Assembly (NCBI GenBank): GCA_963823165.1
Contig: CAWGKV010000001.1
Location: forward strand, 581,041 to 645,040
DNA from: Roseiarcus sp963823165
Lineage (GTDB): Bacteria; Pseudomonadota; Alphaproteobacteria; Rhizobiales; Beijerinckiaceae
Length of the DNA: 64,000 nucleotides
Direction: 5' to 3'
The translations under genes were made by a program, and so were the position numbers. Shown here piece by piece: positions 33,862-41,083 of the stretch. Below the pieces are notes generated by a model that was given only the letters and a program-made list of their open reading frames with translations, was not told the DNA's origin and ran no database searches. Numbering within the stretch: position 1 is the first letter of the stretch; every line of letters begins with the position of its first letter.

Positions 33862-34173
33862 TTAGAGGGTCTTTTCGAAATAGAAGCGGACGTAGTCGTC
33901 CGTCGTTTCGATCCGGCCGGCGAAGGAGCCGAGATTGACCTCGAGCTCCGACATGCGGAACGGCCGGCCGAGCGCGCGCTCTAGCGTTTCGCGGCGCAGG
34001 ATCAGCTCCCCGTCGGTGTCGATGCGCACATAGGCGATCTTGTCGTCGACCCGGATGGTCTTGCCCGGATTGTCCTCTTCCGCGGCCTCGATGACGCCGG
34101 CGGTGATGGGGCTTGCGCGCAGGATGGGACCGACCCTGTTGTTCTTGTACGCGTCGAGGGTTTCGTTGCTCAT
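33862..34173 (-). CDS. tmoD: Toluene monooxygenase effector/coupling protein
   Basis: Cofactor-free effector protein (103 residues, the same length as TmoD of toluene 4-monooxygenase), which tunes the di-iron site and regiospecificity. Family sequence: NNRVGPILRASPITAGVIEA, IRVDDKIAYVRIDTDGELIL and RRETLERALGRPF. The start is ATG 34173 (MSNETLDAYKNN); the longer frame to 34494 is a shadow of tmoC. It follows tmoC by 20 bases. Confidence 0.95.
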   Translation of the reverse strand: MSNETLDAYKNNRVGPILRASPITAGVIEAAEEDNPGKTIRVDDKIAYVRIDTDGELILRRETLERALGRPFRMSELEVNLGSFAGRIETTDDYVRFYFEKTL

Positions 34174-34193
34174 AGTATTTCTTCCTCCCGGAC

Positions 34194-34529
34194 TCATGTG
34201 TGCGCGAAGGTCGGGGCGACGCCCTGGACCGCGACGAGGATCTGCTCGCCCGCGACCTTGACCGGGTATTCGGCCAGGCGGCAGTCGGACGGGTTGACGC
34301 CTGCGCCGGTCTTGGCGTCGAAGGTCCATTGATGAGCGCGGCACATGATGACCCGCCCGTCGAACTTGCCTTCGGAGAGCGGGATGTCCTGGTGCGGGCA
34401 CATGCCCTGGAAGGCGCGGATCTCGCCGCCCTCGGGCCAGACCAGAAGGACGACGTGGCCGTCGACCTCGAACTCGGCCATGTCGCCTTCCCAAAGGTCG
34501 TCGAGTGTGCAGGCTGTCTTGAAGGTCAT
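34194..34529 (-). CDS. tmoC: Toluene monooxygenase Rieske ferredoxin
   Basis: Rieske [2Fe-2S] ferredoxin (111 residues; TmoC is 112) transferring electrons from TmoF to the hydroxylase. Cluster ligands are Cys44 and His46 (GMCPHQDIP) and Cys63 and His66 (VIMCRAHQWTFD). Presence of this component separates the tmo system (four-component) from the phenol hydroxylase downstream (three-component). I prefer ATG 34529 (MTFKTACTLDDLWEGDM) on family homology. A GTG at 34538 overlapping the tmoB stop is possible and would add three residues. Confidence 0.95.
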   Translation of the reverse strand: MTFKTACTLDDLWEGDMAEFEVDGHVVLLVWPEGGEIRAFQGMCPHQDIPLSEGKFDGRVIMCRAHQWTFDAKTGAGVNPSDCRLAEYPVKVAGEQILVAVQGVAPTFAHT

Positions 34530-34534
34530 GGGAC

Positions 34535-34795
34535 TCACGCCTCAGCGAAGATGAACTCGAGCGCCTCCATCGGCTTGATGTCGGTCTCGTGAAGCTTGGC
34601 GTTGCGCGGGAAGAACTCGCTCGCGCCCTGGCGGCGGACGCGGATCACTTTGTTCGGCTGCGGCGCGACCCGCCGGCCGACCGAGTGATGCGCGGCGGCT
34701 GCGGCCACCTCGTCCATGGTGTTCTCGGTGTCGACGGGCACGAGCAGCAGAACGAAGTCGCGCTCGAAATTGGAGATGATGGGAAACAAAGCCAT
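34535..34795 (-). CDS. tmoB: Toluene monooxygenase gamma subunit
   Basis: Small ubiquitin-like gamma subunit of the hydroxylase (86 residues; TmoB is 84). Family sequence: MALFPIISNFERDFVLLLVP, VDTENTMDEVAAAAAHHSVG and RRVAPQPNKVIRVRRQG. It is located between tmoA (60-base gap) and tmoC, the standard order. Confidence 0.94.
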   Translation of the reverse strand: MALFPIISNFERDFVLLLVPVDTENTMDEVAAAAAHHSVGRRVAPQPNKVIRVRRQGASEFFPRNAKLHETDIKPMEALEFIFAEA

Positions 34796-34855
34796 GTGCG
34801 GCGTCCTTGTCGAAGATGGGGGAGGAGGCGGCGGCTCAGGCCGCCGCGGATGCGA

Positions 34856-36358
34856 TCACTCGGCCGCCTGCGACTGCGGCTTGCGGTAGGCTTCGACCCA
34901 CTTGTAGGCGTCGGCGTCGTCGCCCATCTCGCCGGGCTGCAGGTTCATGTACATGAGCGCGCCCATGAGATCCGGCGGATTGATCTTGCCGGCGAGGAAG
35001 CGGTCGACCAGCGTCATGTGGCCGCGATACCGCGCCGGGTCCTGCTCGAACACCCAGCGATCGATCTCCGAATTGAAGTGATAGAGGCGCCCCTGGTGCT
35101 CCAGCGGGTAGTCCTTCACGCTCCACTTGTCGCCGGGGATGTTGCAGATCGGGATCTGGCTCATGTTGCAGATGATCGGCAGGGTCTCGGGCGCGGTACG
35201 CTCGGGATGGCCCGAGAGCAGATTGTCGATGATCACGTCCCACGCCTTGCCGAAGGTCGCGTTCCAGCCTGGGTATTTCTCCTCGAGCCAGTCGCGGCAT
35301 TCGGGTGTCACGCCCGCGGCCGGGTTCCACCACAGGGTCGGCCGCCAGAACCACAGGCCCATCTGATAGGCGTGGTGCTGGTAGTCGAACTCGGCGACCA
35401 TCTTGTCCCAGTACCAGGGCAGATCGAGGCCGAGGTCGATGAGGTTGCGCTCGAACTGGCCGGCGATCCACTCCTGCATGAACTCCTTGAACGACTGCTT
35501 GCGGTGCTTGATCGGCGTGTTGTAGTCCATCGACGGCCCGGTCAGGATGCAGAAGATGCGCCAGGCGCGGGCGATCGCCACGTCGACCAGCTTCTGCGCC
35601 TCGGCCTTCTTTCCGTTCCTGATCAGCACCTGGAGGGCCGGCCCGCCGATCTGCGCATGGCGCAACTCGTCGGTCTGGATCGACGAGATGAGGCTCGCGA
35701 ACGTGTAGTCGCCGGTCTCGGCCGCGTCCGCCGCCAGACCGAGAAACTGCATGTTGGTGAAGCCGGTTTCGAAGGCGAAGGTCAGCATCACCGCGATGTC
35801 GGTCGCGCTGCGCGCCATGAAGAGATCGTCGAAGGCGTGCCGCGCCGCGATCGCCGCCCACTCGTTGGTGTGATAGGCCTTGTGCGCCCAGTCGAACTGG
35901 CGGTCCTTCGGGCAGTATTCATGCGGGAAGTAGAGCTGCAGCTGGGCGTGGCGGTTCTCGTCGAGCAGACCGAAGGTCGCCATGTTGCGCATGCCCGGCG
36001 CGCGGCCGAAGCGCACCATGCGCGCCTCCGCGCTCATCGCCGCGTATTCGCCGAGCGCGATTGCGCCGTAGTGCGACTTGAGAATCGAGCGCCAGCCGGG
36101 ATCCGCGTCCTCGAAGATGCGGCTGCGCTCGAGCGCGGCCTTCACCGAATAGGCGCCGGCGTCCTTCTCGCGCTGGATGCGCACATATTCCGGATAGGAG
36201 GTCTTGTAGGGCTCGTCATAGACCTCCCACGCCGCCATCGGCACGCCCTTGGCGCCACTCATGACGTCGGGAAAGAGCTGATCTTCGGTGACGTATTTCG
36301 GCGTCCAGTTGGTGGAGCGCGCGATGTCGTACCATTCATGGCGTTCGAGCAAAGCCAC
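34856..36358 (-). CDS. tmoA: Toluene monooxygenase alpha subunit (di-iron hydroxylase)
   Basis: Catalytic subunit (500 residues, as in T4MO) of a group 2 soluble di-iron monooxygenase. Iron ligands fall at exactly the T4MO positions: Glu104, Glu134, His137, Glu197, Glu231, His234 (GEYAAMSAEAR, LLDENRHAQ, FAFETGF, QTDELRHAQ). Pocket residues known from T4MO studies are also present: Ile100, Gly103, Ala107, Phe176, Leu192, Phe196, Thr201, Phe205, Gln228. This supports arene hydroxylation rather than alkene or isoprene epoxidation, though relatives of those enzymes share the fold and gene order. The start is a GTG at 36358 behind AAGGGAAA. It is the first gene of the tmo operon. Confidence 0.96.
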   Translation of the reverse strand: MALLERHEWYDIARSTNWTPKYVTEDQLFPDVMSGAKGVPMAAWEVYDEPYKTSYPEYVRIQREKDAGAYSVKAALERSRIFEDADPGWRSILKSHYGAIALGEYAAMSAEARMVRFGRAPGMRNMATFGLLDENRHAQLQLYFPHEYCPKDRQFDWAHKAYHTNEWAAIAARHAFDDLFMARSATDIAVMLTFAFETGFTNMQFLGLAADAAETGDYTFASLISSIQTDELRHAQIGGPALQVLIRNGKKAEAQKLVDVAIARAWRIFCILTGPSMDYNTPIKHRKQSFKEFMQEWIAGQFERNLIDLGLDLPWYWDKMVAEFDYQHHAYQMGLWFWRPTLWWNPAAGVTPECRDWLEEKYPGWNATFGKAWDVIIDNLLSGHPERTAPETLPIICNMSQIPICNIPGDKWSVKDYPLEHQGRLYHFNSEIDRWVFEQDPARYRGHMTLVDRFLAGKINPPDLMGALMYMNLQPGEMGDDADAYKWVEAYRKPQSQAAE

Positions 36359-36418
36359 TGGCGTTTCCCTTGCATTTGCGTTGCAGTCAACGCGGTAGGA
36401 TTTGCGTGACCGGCGGGT

Positions 36419-36507
36419 GCTATACCGCAGATGGCAATCGTCAGGTCAACGAAAATATCGATATTATTTCTTTTTACCGCTGCGATTTCTGAATATCGCG
36501 AAAAACC
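36419..36507 (-). promoter_or_regulatory. tmo operon promoter and operator block
   Basis: Minus-strand promoter about 60 bases ahead of tmoA. A -35-like TTGACC lies at 36444-36449 and a -10-like TATAGC at 36419-36424 (19-base spacing, so perhaps activator dependent). Four bases upstream of the -35 is the perfect palindrome AATATCGATATT (36454-36465), and a further AATATCG half-site lies at 36492-36498. The same elements with the same spacing occur before dmpK. The palindrome position near -42 would suit an activator. Confidence 0.75.
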
Positions 36508-36546
36508 TGCCTCTCCGGTGCGAGAAACTGGGGTTTCGCCACCGAT

Positions 36547-37277
36547 ATGCACCGTCCAGTTGACAAGGCGAAAAAGCGTTGCCGGGATGCTCAGATGATC
36601 ATTACCTGTGACAGGCGGTAGCTACCTTTCCGTCTTGCGCGGACCCCTGCCCCGTCTTGCGACCGCGTTTGCCCTCGTGAAGAGTGATGCAAAAATAAAC
36701 CTAGCTGTTCTTGATATGTTCATTACCTCATGGCATAAGAGCTTGACCGAGGCCGCAAGGGCGGCGGGATGGAAAGCGAGGTTGGCATGGAGCCGCCTTC
36801 GAATCTCACAGCAATCTCGACCGCCCTGGGGCAGGACGTGGCGGCAGCGGTTTTCCGCTTGAGCCCGCTTGCGCTGAGGAGGATTGACTTCGCCTCGCTC
36901 GGCTTCGAAGCCCGTCGCCGAACGCGTTCGACGGCGATGTCTTCGGTCGGCAGGCATGGATGCGGGTTGGCTGCCGGCGGAGCGCATCGGCGCACGGACC
37001 AAGCGGAGGCGTCAGCGCGAAGCGGAGGAGAAAATAATTTGGATTCCGGCCTAAGCCATTGGGAAGAGCCGATTCCTGGAAGACTTTTGCTTGGATTCGG
37101 CTATCCTCGGCTTTGCTCCGGTGCTCCCGAGCTTTGGCGCAACGTCCCGCGGCTTGCGTCTTCGGGGAGCGCCAGCGGGCTCGAGCCGTGAGGAACGCCG
37201 CCGCGGAAGCGGGTTTAACGGACAGCTTCTGGATAGTTCATCGCGCCGATTTTCGGCTTGTCGCTCAACCGAAGCAT
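36547..37277 (+). repeat. 731-bp MITE-like element, copy 1
   Basis: An interspersed element without a convincing gene, repeated in inverted orientation at 52010-52690. Its ends are imperfect 28-base inverted repeats (36547-36574 against 37250-37277) that both read ATGC, an 11-base variable part, GACAAG-x-CG, then AAAA: 18 of 28 positions match by hand. Adjacent AT dinucleotides lie on both sides. Short open frames inside differ between copies by indels and show no known domain. It separates the tmo promoter from the gntR leader. Confidence 0.65.
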
Positions 37278-37487
37278 ATTTCATAAATTGAGGCGAACGA
37301 ATCTCTCGGGCATGGAGCGTTACTAATGATGCGCTCAAAGCGGAAATTATCGGTGGCCGCAAAAAATCCCGATATTCCCGTTGCGCCCGGGGGCGGTTTG
37401 CGACAGGCTACTGCCGAGAACCTTAAGTCGGCGCGCGTCCATGCCGGGGGCGCGCGGCTGACAGGGTTCGATTGGAGCCCAAAGGAA

Positions 37488-38213
37488 ATGTCTGACGCAG
37501 CCGTCGCCGACCTTCAGGGCGAGACGAAGGGCCGCACGCTGATCGAAACGGCGTATGCGACCCTGCGCAACGAGATCATCGACGGGACGCTGGAGCCCGG
37601 CGCGAGGCTTCGGACCGAGGAACTGCGCGGCCGTTACGACGTCAGCGGATCCACTATCCGCGAGGCGCTGACGCGGCTTCTCGGCGAAGCCCTGGTCACG
37701 AGCGAAGGCCAGCGCGGCTTCCGCGTCGCACCGGCGACGCTCGAGGATTTTCAAGACCTCACCGAGGTGCGGAAGCTGGTCGAGACCGAGGCGCTCAGGC
37801 AGGCGATCGCGCACGGCGGCGAAGCCTGGGAAGGCGACATCGTCGCCGCCTTCTACAAGCTCTCCAAGACTGAGGAGCGGCTGCGGGAGGATCCAGCCGG
37901 CGCCTCGGCCGAGTTCGAAGCCCGCAACCGCGACTTCCACCGCGCCCTGATCGCCGCCTGCCCCTCGCCGTGGCTGCATCGGCTTCACGCCCTGCTCTAT
38001 CAGCAATCCGAGCGATACCGGCGGCTCGTCGCTTCGAGGCGCACGATTCCCCGCGACGTCCACGCCGAGCACCAGGGGATTGTCGACGCGACGCTGGCGC
38101 GCGACGCCGACCTCGCCTGCCGGCTCGCCGGCGAGCACATCGAGCGCTCGGTCGCCGCGCTGAGGACGCTGCTGGAGGCGAGGGAGAAGCCGGCGAAGGG
38201 CAGTAAGCGGTAG
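37488..38213 (+). CDS. GntR-family transcriptional regulator with FCD domain
   Basis: A 241-residue regulator, divergent from tmoA. N-terminal winged helix: IETAYATLRNEIIDGTLEPG, ARLRTEELRGRYDVSGSTIR and EALTRLLGEALV (residues about 18-80). C-terminal FCD ligand domain: DLTEVRKLVETEALRQAIAH, FHRALIAACPSPWLHRL (metal/ligand His) and EHQGIVDATLARDADLA. FCD proteins usually sense small carboxylates. I chose ATG 37488 with AAAGGAA before it; the frame is open from 37326 but that part matches the repeated leader and not GntR proteins. It is the only regulator adjoining the island and the best candidate for controlling tmo and dmp. Confidence 0.88.
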   Translation: MSDAAVADLQGETKGRTLIETAYATLRNEIIDGTLEPGARLRTEELRGRYDVSGSTIREALTRLLGEALVTSEGQRGFRVAPATLEDFQDLTEVRKLVETEALRQAIAHGGEAWEGDIVAAFYKLSKTEERLREDPAGASAEFEARNRDFHRALIAACPSPWLHRLHALLYQQSERYRRLVASRRTIPRDVHAEHQGIVDATLARDADLACRLAGEHIERSVAALRTLLEAREKPAKGSKR

Positions 38214-38440
38214 CGAGCAACGAACGGCGGATATTCGCCGCCTTGACGCCGACGCGGGCGATTTCGATGCGGTTGGCGATTTCGCCCTTGGCTTCGGTCA
38301 CGTCCGCGGTCCTGGTGCTTGCGAACGATATTATCTCCAAATATCGAATCATCGGCGCCTGTGCGGGCTAACGAGCGCTTGCGCCCGGATCATGCGATGC
38401 TAAGCTCGGCTCTGCTGGCGGAAAGCCAGGGAGGGCTATC
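38214..38440. promoter_or_regulatory. Intergenic region with inverted half-sites CGATATT-N7-AATATCG
   Basis: Behind gntR, at 38326-38346, a perfect 7-base inverted repeat (CGATATT, 7-base spacer, AATATCG) uses the same half-site as the operators before tmoA and dmpK. It lies about 95 bases before a small secreted-protein gene, so it may be that gene's operator or an extra site for the regulator. I see nothing else recognisable in this 227-base gap. Confidence 0.55.
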
Positions 38441-38599
38441 ATGCGCTCGATGTTCATCGGACTACTGGTCGGCTGCGGCTTGGCGGCGATCGTCGCGCCC
38501 GCGCTCGCGTGCAACTACAGCACCACGGCTCAGAACAGCCAGTCGACGTCGCAGCAGACGGCGGAGACGCAGCCGGCCTCGGACAGCGGGTCGAACTGA
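38441..38599 (+). CDS. Small secreted protein of 52 residues
   Basis: Starts MRSMFIGLLVGCGLAAIVAP with a clear signal peptide, cleavage likely after ALA before CNYSTT; the Cys right after it could also make this a lipoprotein, although the -3 residue is not the ideal Leu. The mature part (about 28 residues) is rich in Ser, Thr and Gln and ends ASDSGSN. A GGGAGGG site precedes the ATG by 5 bases. Function unknown. It lies between the GntR and PaaX regulators, downstream of CGATATT half-sites. Confidence 0.65.
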   Translation: MRSMFIGLLVGCGLAAIVAPALACNYSTTAQNSQSTSQQTAETQPASDSGSN

Positions 38600-38666
38600 G
38601 CGGCTGCCATCATCGCGTTGATCCCGGCGCCGTGACAACCCCCGAGAATGCTGCGATTAAGCGGCG

Positions 38667-39563
38667 ATGGGGCGAGGCCATTCTGCCGGGGTGAGCGAAC
38701 CGGAGAGCGATGCGCTCGCGGATGTTGTCGCGCGCAGCGGCTTGGCGTTGCGCGCCTGGTCGCTCGCGGTCAGCTTCCTCGGCGACTGCATCGTGCCGCG
38801 TGGCGGCGATGTCGGCATGGCGACGATCACCGAGGTTCTCTCCGCCTTCGGCATCGATCCGGGCGTCACCCGCACCGCTATGTCGCGCCTGGCGAGCGAC
38901 GGGTGGGTGAAGCGTCAGAAGGTCGGCCGCTTGAGCTTCTATTCCCTGACGCCGGCCGCGCTCGCCGAGTCGGAAGCGGCGACGCGGCGGATCTACGCCG
39001 CCCGGCATCCCCACGACCCGTGTTCTTGGCGGGTCTATCTTGGCGGCGGCCTGCCCAAGCCGGAACAGGCGCGGTTGCGCGACGCGGTCCGAGGGCGTGG
39101 CGCCGCCGACCTCGGCGCCCAAGTCTATCTCCTCCCCGCCGCGGACGACCTGCCTGACCCTGGGCGCTCGATCGCGCTGAAGGCCGACCCCCTGCCTCCC
39201 GCCGAGGCCCGCCAACTCGTCGAGCGCGCCTTCGACCTCGCCGCCCTCGAGGACGACTATCGCCGCTTCACCGCGGCTTTCGCGGCCCTGCGCGAGACCT
39301 CGAGCGCCGGAGGAAAGCTCGTGGGCCTCGAGGCGGTCGCCATGCGCGTTTTCGTCATTCACTGCTTCCGCCGCATTGTCCTGCGCGACCCCATGGTCCC
39401 CGCGCCTTATTTGGCTGAGAATTGGCCGGGGATCGCGGCGCGGCACACCGCCGCGGCGATCTGGCGGGCGCTCTTCCGCGCCTCCGAAGCCTGGCTCGAC
39501 GCCAACGCCGCCTCGGCCTACGGCCCCCTCCTGCCGCGATCGAACCCCAGGCAGAAGTTTTAG
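38667..39563 (+). CDS. PaaX-family transcriptional regulator
   Basis: A 298-residue PaaX-like regulator. The N-terminal winged helix shows FLGDCIVPRGGDVGMATITE, ALAGIDPGVTRTAMSRLASDGWV-type sequence (GVTRTAMSRLASDGWVKRQ) and VGRLSFYSLTPAA. The middle and C-terminal parts contain WRVYLGGG and the conserved FVIHCFRRIVLRDPMVPAPY. PaaX of E. coli represses phenylacetate catabolism and is released by phenylacetyl-CoA. No paa genes are in this window, so the target may be elsewhere or nearby. Start ATG 38667 or GTG 38691. Confidence 0.85.
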   Translation: MGRGHSAGVSEPESDALADVVARSGLALRAWSLAVSFLGDCIVPRGGDVGMATITEVLSAFGIDPGVTRTAMSRLASDGWVKRQKVGRLSFYSLTPAALAESEAATRRIYAARHPHDPCSWRVYLGGGLPKPEQARLRDAVRGRGAADLGAQVYLLPAADDLPDPGRSIALKADPLPPAEARQLVERAFDLAALEDDYRRFTAAFAALRETSSAGGKLVGLEAVAMRVFVIHCFRRIVLRDPMVPAPYLAENWPGIAARHTAAAIWRALFRASEAWLDANAASAYGPLLPRSNPRQKF

Positions 39564-39993
39564 AGGGGAAGCGCGCGTTACGGGATAGAACCCGCGCAGG
39601 TCTGACTGCCATCGGTCCCGGTCAATCGGTTCTTCTTCGTCCTCAATGGCCGCGATCTGTTGGGCCGCGGGCCGCTCGGTGAACAAAACAAGGTTGACGC
39701 AGGACCACCTCCCGCCTCGGCGCGACCGGCCCGTCAAAGCCGAGGAAATAGGCCGCCCTTATGGCATTTCGTCAGCCCTCCGCGGGTGTCGTCGCGAAGT
39801 GCGCAAACGTCGCGTCCCTCGCCGAGCCGCCGAACGTCTTGTGCGGGCAGCGACGCCCGTTCATCGTAAGCCGCGCTTCCGTCGCGGCTGACGCCGAAGG
39901 AACGAATTCGACTTCCCGGGCTTGAGCCTGTGGAGTGTGCGATTGTCGCCGGGTCCTGGCGGGCCGACGCCTCCACTGAAAGGAGGCGAACCG
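39564..39993. other. 430-base region without a supported gene
   Basis: Short overlapping frames exist on both strands (for example 39646-39891 and 39734-40012 minus), but none shows a domain, a ribosome site or consistent codon use. The end of the stretch carries the strong AAAGGAGG site of the next gene. It may contain a degenerate gene or a non-coding element; I could not recognise either. Confidence 0.4.
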
Positions 39994-40995
39994 GTGCGGA
40001 AAGGACAGTCAAATCTTGTCGTTGGCGGGGTCTATGCGATCGGGGCGGCGGCCGTCCTCGCGACGCAGGCGCCGTTGTCCCTTCTGGCGGCCCAGCGCCT
40101 CAGCGTTCCCCTATACATATGCGTCACCCAGGCGGTGCTACTGCTCTGTGTCCCGTTCATGATCCGGACGCCTCGCTCCCGCGAGCAATTCCTGTCGTTG
40201 GTCTCGTCCGCTTCGCACCTCGGCAAATTCGCAATTCTGCTTCTGATCGGCCTGGCGGGCATCCTGCTTTACGTCCTGGGCCTCGGGAGGGGCAACCCGA
40301 TCGTCATCTCGGCCGTCCTTAATCTCGACCCGTTCTGGGCGGCGATCGTTGCGTATCTCATCGCCGGGAAAGGGATCCCGACCTCGTTGCTGTCCTTCAC
40401 TTTGTGCCTGGTCGCGGCCGTCGCCGGCGCGATGCTGCTTGCGATGAGCCAGACGAACGCTCACTCCCTTTCGCTGCAGATGTTCAACTCCGACTCTATT
40501 CTCGCCGCCACGGTGGCGCTTCCGGTGCCGGTCCTTTGGGCGCTCAGCGGCACCTTCATGAGCAAGTGGTTCTCGAACTACGATGAATACGCCTGCGTCG
40601 CCGTGACATTCGCGATGGCGGGCGCGGTGGTCATTCCCGTGGCGCTGGGGGTCGCCTACTTCCGATCCGGCCTGCACGTCGCGAGCGGCGCGTTGACGGC
40701 GATCGGCCTCCTGGTGATCGCAACAATTCTCGCCGCCGCCATCGGCCGTGTTTTGTACCAGAGGTCGCTGACCATCACCGACAACAACAATGGCTTCGTT
40801 TCGATGTTTTTCCTCCTGATCCCCGCCTTCACCTGCGTCCTGTCGCTGGCGATGTCGCCGTGGATCAAGCAGCTCAAATTTTCGGTCGGCCCGTTCTTTT
40901 TCGTCGGACTGCTGCTGATCGCAGCCTCGATCTTGGTGTTCTCGTGGCGGTCTCGTGCCGAGCTCAACCGGCGCATGAGTTCGCCTCATGAGTGA
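39994..40995 (+). CDS. DMT-superfamily (EamA-like) transporter
   Basis: Integral membrane protein of 333 residues with about ten hydrophobic helices in two halves, the EamA/DMT layout: VVGGVYAIGAAAVLATQAPL, FAILLLIGLAGILLYVLGLG, AVLNLDPFWAAIVAYLIAG in the first half and ALTAIGLLVIATILAAAIGR, FFFVGLLLIAASILVFSW in the second. The GNPIVISAVLNLDPFWAAI segment matches the conserved end of the first EamA repeat. Substrate unknown; many family members export metabolites. I chose the GTG at 39994 because AAAGGAGG sits 7-8 bases before it. The next gene may start inside its last codons. Confidence 0.82.
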   Translation: MRKGQSNLVVGGVYAIGAAAVLATQAPLSLLAAQRLSVPLYICVTQAVLLLCVPFMIRTPRSREQFLSLVSSASHLGKFAILLLIGLAGILLYVLGLGRGNPIVISAVLNLDPFWAAIVAYLIAGKGIPTSLLSFTLCLVAAVAGAMLLAMSQTNAHSLSLQMFNSDSILAATVALPVPVLWALSGTFMSKWFSNYDEYACVAVTFAMAGAVVIPVALGVAYFRSGLHVASGALTAIGLLVIATILAAAIGRVLYQRSLTITDNNNGFVSMFFLLIPAFTCVLSLAMSPWIKQLKFSVGPFFFVGLLLIAASILVFSWRSRAELNRRMSSPHE

Positions 40996-41083
40996 CTGCC
41001 CCGGTCGACGACGCACTAGCCATGCCGCCCCGGCGCGCCTAATCTCCGCCCTTTCTTATGAGAACCCCAAGGCGGCAGGCACC

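Noticed and set aside
34856..36358. Isoprene or alkene monooxygenase instead of toluene monooxygenase
   Set aside because: The gene order is the same, but no isoGHIJ-type or epoxide-handling genes are nearby, the pocket residues match T4MO, and the operon adjoins phenol hydroxylase and ring-cleavage genes.
36608..36862. Small open frames inside the repeat copies
   Set aside because: The two copies share resemblance in several frames and strands, but indels break them and no domain or ribosome site supports coding.
36547..37277. The 731-bp element as a complete insertion sequence
   Set aside because: No transposase of any known type in any frame; it can only be non-autonomous or not a transposon at all.
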